From Bacteroidota bacterium (GTDB taxonomy: Bacteria > Bacteroidota > Ignavibacteria > Ignavibacteriales > Ignavibacteriaceae): a stretch of DNA of 9,676 nucleotides. The stretch lies in assembly GCA_021793635.1 (NCBI GenBank), contig JAJYSI010000084.1, forward strand, positions 1 to 9,676, given 5' to 3'. Below the pieces are notes generated by a model. It was not told the origin of the DNA. It saw only the letters and a list, made by a program, of their open reading frames with translations, and did no database searches. This document shows, in pieces, positions 1 to 6,441 of this stretch. Numbering within the stretch: position 1 is the stretch's first letter; every line of letters starts with the position of its first letter. The translations under genes were made by a program, and so were the position numbers.

Positions 1-1587
1 ATCCGTAAAAATATAATCTGCATTCCAACCATAGTGTAATCCTACATCTGATGCATGATATACATGCCATTTTTTCCCGTCGAACATTACTGCACCGTTA
101 TACCAGCCATGAGCCCAAATACGATTATATTTATCTACTGTAACATCCATTAGTTGAGGTGAGTAATATCCAGGATCGACTGATATTCCCATATCCGCCA
201 GCTTATATTCTTCTTTTGATAAATATGGCCATCTATATTCAATTAAATCTCCGTAAGCCGTCCAAAGATTTCCATTTAAATCAACATCAGTTCCATGCGT
301 AAAACCCGAGTAAGAATCCCACGCACCATAAATTTTGTTATGGTTAGTAAAAAGACTATCGTTTGGAGTAAAACAGAAATCGTTGTTCCATGTTCTTTGT
401 CCGTTAAATTCATCTCCAATTCTTGTCCATTTAGTACCATCAAATTTTTGAGTTGAATATTGACTTGAAAGTAAAATATCATTTTTAGGACTTGTACCTA
501 ACCCGTATATATAATTATCGTCTATTGTCTTAGGAATTTGAAAATTATTCTGAAGATTGCCGAGCGAATTATATAAGAATAAACCATTTCTTGAGATAAA
601 AAGTTGTTTATCTTTCGATAAAGTTAATTCATTTGTAAATGTACCTTCGATGCTGGTATCCGGCAAAATATAAGCAAATACTTGTTTTAATCCGGCTGGA
701 AGATTAGGATCGAGTTTAATTCCTTGAAGATTTTTTTCAATATTTAAATAATATAGATATGGTCCGCTTCCTCCTAACCAAAGTCCATCATAACCGTTAC
801 TCCATCCAAAGTTCCAAATCGAGCCTAGGTGGGCATCATCTCCAATTATCGGCATCCATGATTGATTTCTGAATTTGAATAATTTTGCCGAACATATAGC
901 CCAAAGGCTGTCTTGAAAATCTATAGTAAAATTATTTACGTAAACATTTACTATAAAATTTATTTTTTCCAAACTATTATTTGCTAAATTATAAAAGTTT
1001 GTTACAACACTGTCTCCTCCTTCTATAGATGCGCTTACCCAAACTTTATTACGAAATATAATGATGTCGGAAGGTGGATATTCTTGTCCAAGTAGAACAT
1101 TATTCATCGGATACAAGGTCCAATTGTTTGCCGAGAATTTTACAATTCCTCCAGGCTGCTCGATATTGTTTTGCACATACCATCCCAATGCCGCATAAAC
1201 ATTATCATCAGAATCTATTACAATCTTTGTGAATGGTGCATCAGGTAATGGTGTGTTTTGATAATTATATAGTTGAAATGATATTCCATCGTATTTAACC
1301 ATCCCGTTATTCGTAGCTAACCATAAATTCCCTTTCGAATCAAATTTCAAATCATTAATTACAACTGACTGAAGCCCATCTGTTCTATTATAAATTTTAT
1401 ATACGTCATTTTTTATATCCCATCTTACCAAACCCGCTTTTGTACCCATCCAGATTATTGAACTATCATTCGAAGCTAATGAAGTTGCATCATTGTAATT
1501 AGCATATTTAGCCCATTGATTTGTTATCGTTTGTGAGTATAACGTGCCTATCAGAATAAATAAAATTCCCGTAATTCTATTTAACAT
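1..1587 (-). CDS. Secreted two-component-regulator-type beta-propeller protein, N-terminal part (runs off left edge)
   Basis: An uninterrupted frame of 529 codons starts at the ATG at 1587 and continues past base 1. Residues 1-18 form a signal peptide (MLNR, then a hydrophobic stretch, cleavage likely near LYS-QT). The rest carries repeated propeller blades: SIIWMGTKAGLVRWD near residues 43-57, KGNLWLATNNGMVKYDG near 85-101, DGLWLGGSGPYLYY near 267-280, NGNLWTAYGDLIEY near 438-451 and NRIWAHGWYNGAVMFDG near 488-504. The xxLWxxTxxGLxxYDG pattern is that of 'two-component regulator propeller' repeats, known from periplasmic sensor regions and from secreted Bacteroidota proteins. The start follows a GGGG stretch 7 bases upstream, and a sigma70-like promoter lies 40-68 bases upstream. 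The C-terminus is outside the window, so I cannot tell whether it ends in a histidine kinase or a type IX sorting domain; the signal peptide without an early membrane helix and the sorting domain seen elsewhere in the window favour a secreted protein. The exact function is unknown. Confidence 0.85.
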   Translation of the reverse strand, partial: MLNRITGILFILIGTLYSQTITNQWAKYANYNDATSLASNDSSIIWMGTKAGLVRWDIKNDVYKIYNRTDGLQSVVINDLKFDSKGNLWLATNNGMVKYDGISFQLYNYQNTPLPDAPFTKIVIDSDDNVYAALGWYVQNNIEQPGGIVKFSANNWTLYPMNNVLLGQEYPPSDIIIFRNKVWVSASIEGGDSVVTNFYNLANNSLEKINFIVNVYVNNFTIDFQDSLWAICSAKLFKFRNQSWMPIIGDDAHLGSIWNFGWSNGYDGLWLGGSGPYLYYLNIEKNLQGIKLDPNLPAGLKQVFAYILPDTSIEGTFTNELTLSKDKQLFISRNGLFLYNSLGNLQNNFQIPKTIDDNYIYGLGTSPKNDILLSSQYSTQKFDGTKWTRIGDEFNGQRTWNNDFCFTPNDSLFTNHNKIYGAWDSYSGFTHGTDVDLNGNLWTAYGDLIEYRWPYLSKEEYKLADMGISVDPGYYSPQLMDVTVDKYNRIWAHGWYNGAVMFDGKKWHVYHASDVGLHYGWNADYIFTD

Positions 1588-1626
1588 AATAAACCCCAAA
1601 GTAATTTAATGTTTCTATTTTAACAT

Positions 1627-1655
1627 ATTATATAAATTTATGTTTTTCAATTCAA
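1627..1655 (-). promoter_or_regulatory. Sigma70-like promoter for the propeller gene
   Basis: On the minus strand TTGAAT (1650-1655) and TATAAT (1627-1632) are separated by exactly 17 bases. This would place the transcription start near 1620 and give a leader of about 33 bases before the ATG at 1587. It is a near-consensus sigma70-type arrangement rather than the TTTG/TAnnTTTG type of Bacteroidia. The region is very AT-rich, so a chance match is possible. Confidence 0.5.
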
Positions 1656-1828
1656 AAAACTATTATAGCCGGGCTCAATAATTTTGAAAATTAAATAATC
1701 AATTGAAATTAAAAACTATTAGTGCGAACCTTTTTTAATAACTAAAAAATGAATATCGATTGACATTTCAATAACCATAAATGACTTCCTTAACATAATC
1801 CGCCTTACTTCATCCATCGACAGATAAA

Positions 1829-1927
1829 AATTAGTGATTAATAACCATATGTTGACGATTTACGCAACCCTGTTAAGTATTTACGCTTCCCTGTTAGTGA
1901 TTAATGACCACGAGTTGATGATTTTCC
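1829..1927. repeat. Short array of 21-bp repeats (array 1)
   Basis: Four and a half units of 21 bp follow one another at 1829, 1850, 1871, 1892 and 1913. They begin TTAGTGATTAATAACCATA, TGTTGACGATTTACGC, TGTTAAGTATTTACGC, TGTTAGTGATTAATGACCAC and AGTTGATGATTTTC. They are the same family as the long array at 6442-6882 and align unit by unit with its units 8-12. The last unit is cut by the palindromic element that starts at 1928. Upstream of 1829 I cannot recognise further units. No gene is visible here. Confidence 0.9.
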
Positions 1928-2007
1928 AGGCTGTCATGGTACATACCATGACGGAGTTGATATAACATTATAGAGTATTACTGTCACGGATTGGTCCGTG
2001 ACAGCCT
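1928..2007. repeat. REP/MITE-like element made of two related palindromes
   Basis: The 80-bp element begins AGGCTGTCA (1928-1936) and ends with its exact reverse complement TGACAGCCT (1999-2007). Inside lie two separate hairpins. The left one, 1933-1952, pairs GTCATGGTA with TACCATGAC across 2 bases. The right one, 1981-2004, pairs CTGTCACGGA with TCCGTGACAG across TTGG. Both hairpins open with CTGTCAYGG, so they look like two copies of one palindrome separated by a 27-base AT-rich spacer. This two-palindrome layout resembles bacterial REP doublets (BIMEs) or a small MITE. I see no open reading frame in it and no clear target-site duplication at its ends. It abuts the last unit of 21-bp array 1. 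A role as transcription terminator is also possible, but neither hairpin is followed by a good T-run. Confidence 0.65.
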
Positions 2008-2346
2008 AGAAATATTTTCTCAGAATTCAAATGTCTTCAATATCAATTTTTTATTATATCATATTCTTTAGGTATCTGCATAAGCACCTCAGATTCTTAC
2101 CCAATTATTTTAGTTTAAGGTTGATTTCAAAATCTTTCCAATATTATAATAACTAGATAGTATATCCGGTTTTATTCAAATATAGAATGTAATAATTATT
2201 ATTAGAAAAATTACAACTTTATTATCATCCATATTTAACCTCATTGCTGATTTAAGGCATTATAATCTTCTAATATTAAAAAAACTGAATAAAAACTGTA
2301 TGTTGTTTAAAATGAACATAAGTTTAATTTAATGGACAAAACTGAA
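2008..2346. other. AT-rich gene-free stretch
   Basis: No frame with a credible start, ribosome binding site and coding pattern is visible on either strand. The sequence is strongly AT-rich with many stop codons. I see no tRNA-like fold, no repeat array and no strong hairpin. It probably contains only the upstream region of the lipoprotein gene. Confidence 0.5.
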
Positions 2347-2375
2347 TTTATGTTTTTCATTTTAAGATAATTTTG
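2347..2375 (+). promoter_or_regulatory. Possible Bacteroidota-type promoter of the lipoprotein gene
   Basis: TAATTTTG at 2368-2375 fits the TAnnTTTG -7 element of Bacteroidota. TTTA at 2347-2350, 17 bases upstream, is one base off the TTTG -33 element, and the spacing is slightly shorter than the usual 19. The leader to the ATG at 2440 would be about 58 bases. The AT-rich background makes this only suggestive. Confidence 0.3.
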
Positions 2376-2427
2376 TGGTTTCAGTTAGGCTCGATATTTG
2401 AACCTTACAAGGTAATTATTGAATGGT

Positions 2428-2432
2428 GGAGG
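2428..2432 (+). promoter_or_regulatory. Ribosome binding site that fixes the lipoprotein start
   Basis: A full GGAGG lies 7 bases before the ATG at 2440. An in-frame TTG at 2419 would extend the protein by seven residues but would place this site inside the coding sequence and put NGGGNK ahead of the MKK signal peptide, so the ATG at 2440 is preferred. Confidence 0.75.
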
Positions 2433-2439
2433 TAATAAA

Positions 2440-2862
2440 ATGAAAAAGTATTTATTAACAATATTAGTTCCGTTTTTTATGACGATAGGTTTAACAGGGT
2501 GCTACACTGAGTTTTTAACTACAAATGCAGCTTTAGCCTCCGATAATTCGGATAATACGACAATTATTTATTATCCGGTACCGGTACCTGTTCCAGTTCC
2601 TGCGCCGGGTTGTCCTCAACCGGTCCAACCTCCTCCGGTCTATTCGCCTATTACACAGCCAAATGGTCCGAGTAATACGGGAAATACCAAGCGAACAGAA
2701 ACTAAACTTAGGAACGATAATGGCGAACGTGGAAATGCACAGCAGACACAACGACAAGCAAGAATAGAATCAGGGAATAATACTTCATCGGGAGCGGGAA
2801 ATACAAGTAATAATTCTCCAAGAAATAATAACGGCGGTCGAAATACTAATGGTAGACGATAA
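2440..2862 (+). CDS. Small proline-rich lipoprotein with Asn/Gly/Arg-rich tail
   Basis: The 140-residue product begins MKKYLLTILV and has a lipoprotein signal: hydrophobic core at residues 4-19 and lipobox L18-T19-G20-C21, so Cys21 should be lipidated. After a short Ser/Asp/Asn linker, residues 45-75 are proline-rich, with four consecutive PV dipeptides (46-53) and then QPVQPPPVYSP. Residues 76-140 are low-complexity, rich in Asn, Gly, Ser, Gln and Arg, and end NTNGRR; the tail is clearly basic. No enzymatic domain is recognisable. A stiff proline stalk and basic disordered tail would suit a cell-envelope protein reaching toward peptidoglycan or another polyanion, but that is inference. It is transcribed toward, and converges with, the AraC gene 67 bases away. 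The strong GGAGG site and typical lipobox make it a real gene; function unknown. Confidence 0.8.
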   Translation: MKKYLLTILVPFFMTIGLTGCYTEFLTTNAALASDNSDNTTIIYYPVPVPVPVPAPGCPQPVQPPPVYSPITQPNGPSNTGNTKRTETKLRNDNGERGNAQQTQRQARIESGNNTSSGAGNTSNNSPRNNNGGRNTNGRR

Positions 2863-2905
2863 TAAATGGCTTTTAATCAATTTGCAATTATGCTGTAAAA
2901 TATTT

Positions 2906-2930
2906 AGATAAAGTTTATTTTTACTTATCT
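2906..2930. terminator. Weak hairpin between convergent genes
   Basis: AGATAAAGT (2906-2914) pairs with ACTTATCT (2923-2930) with one bulged base, leaving an 8-base T-rich loop. It lies between the convergent lipoprotein and AraC genes and overlaps the AraC stop codon by one base. The stem is AT-rich and weak, so a terminator role in either direction is tentative. Confidence 0.25.
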
Positions 2931-3823
2931 TAATTTAAAATCTGTTTCTTAAATTCCTTCGGGCTCATTCCGACTTCTTTTCTGAAAAGCCTTGAAAAAT
3001 ATGGAGGGTTTTCAAATCCGAGATGATATGCTATTTCAGAAATGCTTTGCTCACCTTCAACTAGTAAATTTTTGGCTTCGGAGATTACATAAAGATGAAT
3101 CAGTTCCAAAGCTGTTTTACCGGTTTCCTGCTTCAGTAGATCGCTTAAATATTTTGAAGAAAGATTAAGCTGGTATGCCATGTTGTTCACAGTAGGTAAA
3201 CCCTTTCCTTCTGCTTCTCCTCGTGTAAAATATTTATCTAAATACTCATTGAATTTAGTAACAGTATTTCCAGTTAACGGTTTTCTGTCAATAAACTGTC
3301 TTTTATAAAATCTCTGTGCATACTTCAGCATAGAATCCAGATGTGAAAGTATTATGGATTTACTAAACTCATCCGGATTGTTGTGATACTCTGTTTCCAT
3401 TTTATTATACAATGACCACATAACTTCTTTTTCTCTCGGCAAGAGGTGAAGCGCTTCATGATTTTCATAATCGAAAAAACTGTACTTTTTAATTTCAGTA
3501 AACAAAGGATGCCCGATTAAAAAATCTTCATGAAGATGAATGACAAACCCTTTCTCTGAGTATTGAAGTCCCCGTGCCGTCAACACTTGATTCGGTCTTG
3601 TAAAAAACATTAATCCGGTGTTGTGGTCATATTTTGTTTTGCCATACAACAGCTCACCGGATTTTACTTTCTTAAAGCAGATGATATAAAAATTACATGC
3701 AAACTCCATATCCTTTTCAAGAATAGATGATTCCTTTAGTATATTCATGCTTATTAATGGATGTTCCGGAAGCGGAAAACCCTCTGCCTGGTCTAATTCA
3801 CTAATAGTTTTAAAATGTTTCAT
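2930..3823 (-). CDS. AraC-family transcriptional regulator
   Basis: The 297-residue protein has the length and layout of the Bacteroidota AraC type. Residues about 1-180 form a variable sensor region with a cupin-like beta-rich start (for example GLMFFTRPNQV at 70-80 and GFVIHLHEDFLIGHPLF at 92-108). Residues about 190-297 form the DNA-binding domain with two helix-turn-helix motifs: TVNNMAYQLNLSSKYLSDLL (211-230), and SISEIAYHLGFENPPYFSRL (260-279) followed by the signature FRKEVGMSPKEFKK. It lies 59 bases downstream of the SDR gene on the same strand and may be the last gene of the ADH-cupin-SDR run or be transcribed from its own promoter in that gap. AGG lies about 8 bases before the start codon. 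By position it is the likely regulator of the upstream oxidoreductases, comparable in logic to YqhC with the yqhD and dkgA reductases of E. coli; the inducer cannot be read from the sequence. Confidence 0.92.
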   Translation of the reverse strand: MKHFKTISELDQAEGFPLPEHPLISMNILKESSILEKDMEFACNFYIICFKKVKSGELLYGKTKYDHNTGLMFFTRPNQVLTARGLQYSEKGFVIHLHEDFLIGHPLFTEIKKYSFFDYENHEALHLLPREKEVMWSLYNKMETEYHNNPDEFSKSIILSHLDSMLKYAQRFYKRQFIDRKPLTGNTVTKFNEYLDKYFTRGEAEGKGLPTVNNMAYQLNLSSKYLSDLLKQETGKTALELIHLYVISEAKNLLVEGEQSISEIAYHLGFENPPYFSRLFRKEVGMSPKEFKKQILN

Positions 3824-3882
3824 AAAATAACCTATATAATTTTATCTAATCTTACAACCTAATTAACAGCGACGGTTTCTAA

Positions 3883-4614
3883 TTATAGAAATGAAATACC
3901 TGTAATCTCTTTGCATAAGTTTAAATATTCATCCTGAAGTATCACATCGTTAGCTTCCGGATTGCAACTTCTTTCTTTCTGATGAAAAAAATACTTTCCG
4001 GTAACTTGCGCTTCTTTATCATTACTTACCGCAAGCCAAACTTGCGTCTCGTATCCTTTTTGCAAATCATCAGGCGCACCTCTTCCGCCCATCTTTGTAG
4101 GAACCCATCCCGGATTAACGGCGTTGGAATATACATCAGTCCATTTGCGAGCGACTGCCTTAGCGAGCATTACTACATGCAGTTTTGAGTCGGAGTAAGT
4201 TATGCGGTTAATATCGCTCTTAAAACTCTCCAGTTTTGCATTCCCTTGCATGTGCATTCCTGAGGTTAAATATATTAACCGTTTAGGTTTTTGGATTAAG
4301 CAAGTAAGGATGTATGGCGCTAATGTATTAATGCTGAAAATCTCTTTTGATGAAGTCCGGTAAACTCCTGCGTTATGAATTATGGCATCAAAAGAACCAA
4401 GCGCATTAACTTGATCTGCAAGATTAATTGTCTCATCGATTTTCGAAAGATCTCCTGTTAATACATTTTCTGCACCGGACACATTTTTCATTGCATCGGC
4501 TCCACGCTTTGAATTGCGTGTGTGAAGTATAACCTTATGTCCCTTTTCAACCAATAATTTTGCAGCCAGTTGTCCAAGTCCGTCAGCTGATCCGGTAATA
4601 AATATTTTCGCCAT
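3883..4614 (-). CDS. Short-chain dehydrogenase/reductase (SDR), classical type
   Basis: The 243-residue protein carries the full classical SDR set. The nucleotide-binding motif TGSADGLG is at residues 7-14 (TGxxxGxG), the NAG motif at 81-83, and the catalytic tetrad is N96, S118 (LTSGM), Y140 and K144 (YSDSK). The NPGWVPTKMG segment (168-177) is the usual loop after the active site. Arg33 just after the second strand (HTRNSKR) suggests preference for NADP(H). It should be a cytoplasmic NAD(P)-dependent carbonyl reductase or alcohol dehydrogenase; the substrate is unknown. It lies 23 bases downstream of the cupin gene and probably shares its transcript. The start ATG at 4614 follows a weak GTGAGAA. 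The family and catalytic assignment are secure; direction of reaction and substrate are not. Confidence 0.92.
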   Translation of the reverse strand: MAKIFITGSADGLGQLAAKLLVEKGHKVILHTRNSKRGADAMKNVSGAENVLTGDLSKIDETINLADQVNALGSFDAIIHNAGVYRTSSKEIFSINTLAPYILTCLIQKPKRLIYLTSGMHMQGNAKLESFKSDINRITYSDSKLHVVMLAKAVARKWTDVYSNAVNPGWVPTKMGGRGAPDDLQKGYETQVWLAVSNDKEAQVTGKYFFHQKERSCNPEANDVILQDEYLNLCKEITGISFL

Positions 4615-4637
4615 TATATTCTCACTGCTCTTCTAAA

Positions 4638-5036
4638 CTACTTATTTGAGTATTGTTCGTTCGTAACTTTCTCCATCCACTCAACTACTTTTCCGTCTTT
4701 CTCTTCATGAATAGCAATATGACTCATTGCTTTATTCGGAGACGCGCCATGCCAATGTTTTTCTTCCGGTTCAAACCAAACAACATCACCAGGGCGTACT
4801 TCTTCAATTGGTCCGCCTTCACGCTGTACCCAGCCTAAACCGGATTCTATGATTAGTGTTTGTCCAGCCGGATGAGTGTGCCAGGCTGTTCTAGCTCCGG
4901 GTTCAAATGTAACTAGCGCACCTGCAGCTTTTGTCGCATCTTTCTTAGCAAACAATGGATCTATTCTTACATTACCTGTAAACCAATCTTCAGGTCCTCT
5001 GTCAGACGGTTGAGCTCCAATTCTATTTATTTCCAT
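4638..5036 (-). CDS. Small metal-binding cupin, resembling bacterial cupin hydroxynitrile lyases
   Basis: This is a single-domain cupin of 132 residues. Cupin motif 1 is at about 45-66 ([14 protein letters not shown]...G) and motif 2 at about 82-97 ([16 protein letters not shown]). Candidate metal ligands are H53, H55, Q59 and H94, with H96, H106 and H110 also in the pocket region. From memory, the Mn-dependent cupin hydroxynitrile lyase of Granulicella tundricola uses ligands at the same four numbers and has the same opening (MEI.R.G, then DWFTG, then RIDPLF) and ending (a conserved VTxEQY). Lyase activity in that family may be incidental, and relatives are usually annotated only as cupin proteins, often near carboxymuconolactone decarboxylase or oxidoreductase genes. 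It sits 16 bases after the ADH and 23 before the SDR. A role on an aldehyde, cyanohydrin or other small oxygenated metabolite is plausible; the in vivo reaction is unknown. AGGATAA precedes the start. Confidence 0.88.
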   Translation of the reverse strand: MEINRIGAQPSDRGPEDWFTGNVRIDPLFAKKDATKAAGALVTFEPGARTAWHTHPAGQTLIIESGLGWVQREGGPIEEVRPGDVVWFEPEEKHWHGASPNKAMSHIAIHEEKDGKVVEWMEKVTNEQYSNK

Positions 5037-5052
5037 TTTTTTATCCTATACA

Positions 5053-6099
5053 TTATTTCTTTAACGAGTTCATATCAATTACAAACCGATACTTAACTTT
5101 CCCTTTTTGCAATCTATCAAATGCTTCGTTGATTTGCTGAATATTAATCAATTCAATATCAGTAGTTATGTTGTGTTCGGCACAAAAGTCAAGTACTTCT
5201 TGAGTTTCTTGTATGCCTCCAATGTTTGAACCGGAAACGCTTCTTCGTCCGTTAACAATACTAAACGCCCCAACCTGAAGCGGTTCGACTGGTAAACCAA
5301 CCAATACAAGAGAACCGTCAACTTTAAGTAATTTGAGATAAGCATTAACATCATGTTTTCCGGAAACGGTATCTAAGATCATGTCAAGTTTAGATTGGTT
5401 TTTCATCTGGTCGGCATTTGTTGAAATTACAACTTCATCCGCACCAAGCCGTTGAGCGTCTTCTGCTTTCGAATGAGAAGTAGTGAAGACGACAACATGA
5501 GCATCCATTGCTTTTGCAATTTTAATTGCCACGTGCCCCAAACCGCCTATGCCGATAATTCCAACCTTTTTGCCCGGACCGGTTTTCCAATGCTTTAATG
5601 GAGAGTAAACAGTTATACCCGCACAAAGCAAAGGCGCTGCAGACGCTAAGTCAAGTTTTTGAGGAACGTGCAAAACATAATTTTCATCTACAACAATTTT
5701 TTCAGAAAAGCCGCCGTAAGTTTGTCCGCCCAATTGTTTATCCGATGAGTTAAATACAACAGTCCAGCCGTTATCGCAGAATTGTTCATTGCCATCTCTG
5801 CAATGCTCACAATGCCCGCAGGAATCTACAATACATCCTACCGCTGCTAAATCACCGGTTTTGAATTTTGTAACTAGTTTGCCGATGTTACTAACTCTGC
5901 CTACTATTTCATGTCCCGGCACTATCGGGTAAGTGGTGCTGCCCCATTCATTCCGTACAGCGTGCAAATCCGAATGACAAATGCCGCAGTAAAGAATTTC
6001 AATTTCCACATCGTTCGATAGCAAATCTCTTCGATTAACGTCAATTAATTGCAAAGGTTTATCTGCACCTTCAGTACCGAATGCTTTTATCTTTTCCAT
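5053..6099 (-). CDS. Zinc-dependent alcohol dehydrogenase / aldehyde reductase, YahK/CAD type
   Basis: The 348-residue protein is a complete medium-chain dehydrogenase. Catalytic zinc ligands are C41 (CGICHSDLH), H63-E64 (GHE) and C159 (PLLCAG). The structural zinc site is C94, C97, C100 and C108. The Rossmann motif is GIGGLG (183-188), followed by VVVFTTSHSK, which resembles the NADP(H)-binding loop of E. coli YahK; the match to YahK continues at HWKTGPGKKVGIIGIG and KYRFVID. This family reduces a broad range of aldehydes to alcohols with NADPH in the cytoplasm and is often tied to aldehyde detoxification. It is the first gene of the run ADH-cupin-SDR-AraC and has a good GGAGAA ribosome binding site 6 bases from the ATG. 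Family and zinc sites are certain; the physiological substrate is not. Confidence 0.94.
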   Translation of the reverse strand: MEKIKAFGTEGADKPLQLIDVNRRDLLSNDVEIEILYCGICHSDLHAVRNEWGSTTYPIVPGHEIVGRVSNIGKLVTKFKTGDLAAVGCIVDSCGHCEHCRDGNEQFCDNGWTVVFNSSDKQLGGQTYGGFSEKIVVDENYVLHVPQKLDLASAAPLLCAGITVYSPLKHWKTGPGKKVGIIGIGGLGHVAIKIAKAMDAHVVVFTTSHSKAEDAQRLGADEVVISTNADQMKNQSKLDMILDTVSGKHDVNAYLKLLKVDGSLVLVGLPVEPLQVGAFSIVNGRRSVSGSNIGGIQETQEVLDFCAEHNITTDIELINIQQINEAFDRLQKGKVKYRFVIDMNSLKK

Positions 6100-6146
6100 A
6101 ATTTATTCTCCATGTATCTTGATTGAATCTATTTTAACAACTGATA

Positions 6147-6154
6147 CAAAAATA
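6147..6154 (-). promoter_or_regulatory. Possible -7 element upstream of the ADH gene
   Basis: TATTTTTG on the minus strand fits TAnnTTTG about 48 bases before the ADH start. A TTTG lies upstream but about 26 bases away, too far for the usual 19-base gap. The promoter of this run is expected in this interval; this exact site is a weak guess. Confidence 0.2.
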
Positions 6155-6441
6155 AAAAGATATTAAAGCTTGGACGTATACAAAAGTCGGTTTTACTTAT
6201 ACATTTTACCATACTCAATAAACTAACTTCTTTAAAAATTAAAAGCGTACTATTGATAATTGATTATTAAACATTGAGAACTCTCAAGGTTTAACCAGTA
6301 ACTTTCAAAAATTAATTTCTTTCCCGATTAAACTTTCTAATAAAATCTAACAAGCCCCAAAATATCTAATAGTAATCCATTGACCTTCTCAGCCTAAGTC
6401 TTTTTTTTACCATTCTCTCTTTTTCACATAAAATGGGAACA
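6155..6441. other. AT-rich gene-free stretch before the long repeat array
   Basis: No supported coding frame is visible on either strand, and there is no strong hairpin. The part next to the ADH gene may hold promoter or operator sequences. The part near 6421-6441 may be an eroded 21-bp repeat unit but is too diverged to claim. Confidence 0.45.

Noticed and set aside
276..482. 68-codon minus-strand frame inside the propeller gene
   Set aside because: It lies in another frame on the same strand as the 529-codon propeller gene, which has propeller blades and a signal peptide; it has no family features of its own.
1928..2007. Rho-independent terminator pair
   Set aside because: The hairpins are far from any gene end (the nearest gene in either direction starts, not ends, toward them), and no proper T-run follows the stems.
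2419..2439. TTG at 2419 as start of the lipoprotein
   Set aside because: The GGAGG site at 2428-2432 would be inside the gene; the ATG at 2440 gives a standard MKK lipoprotein signal.
2533..2757. 74-codon antisense frame in the lipoprotein gene
   Set aside because: Arg/Ile-rich shadow of the repetitive coding sequence, with no ribosome binding site and no recognisable domain.
3982..4188. Plus-strand frame of 68 codons in the SDR gene
   Set aside because: Antisense to well-conserved SDR coding sequence; no features of a real protein.
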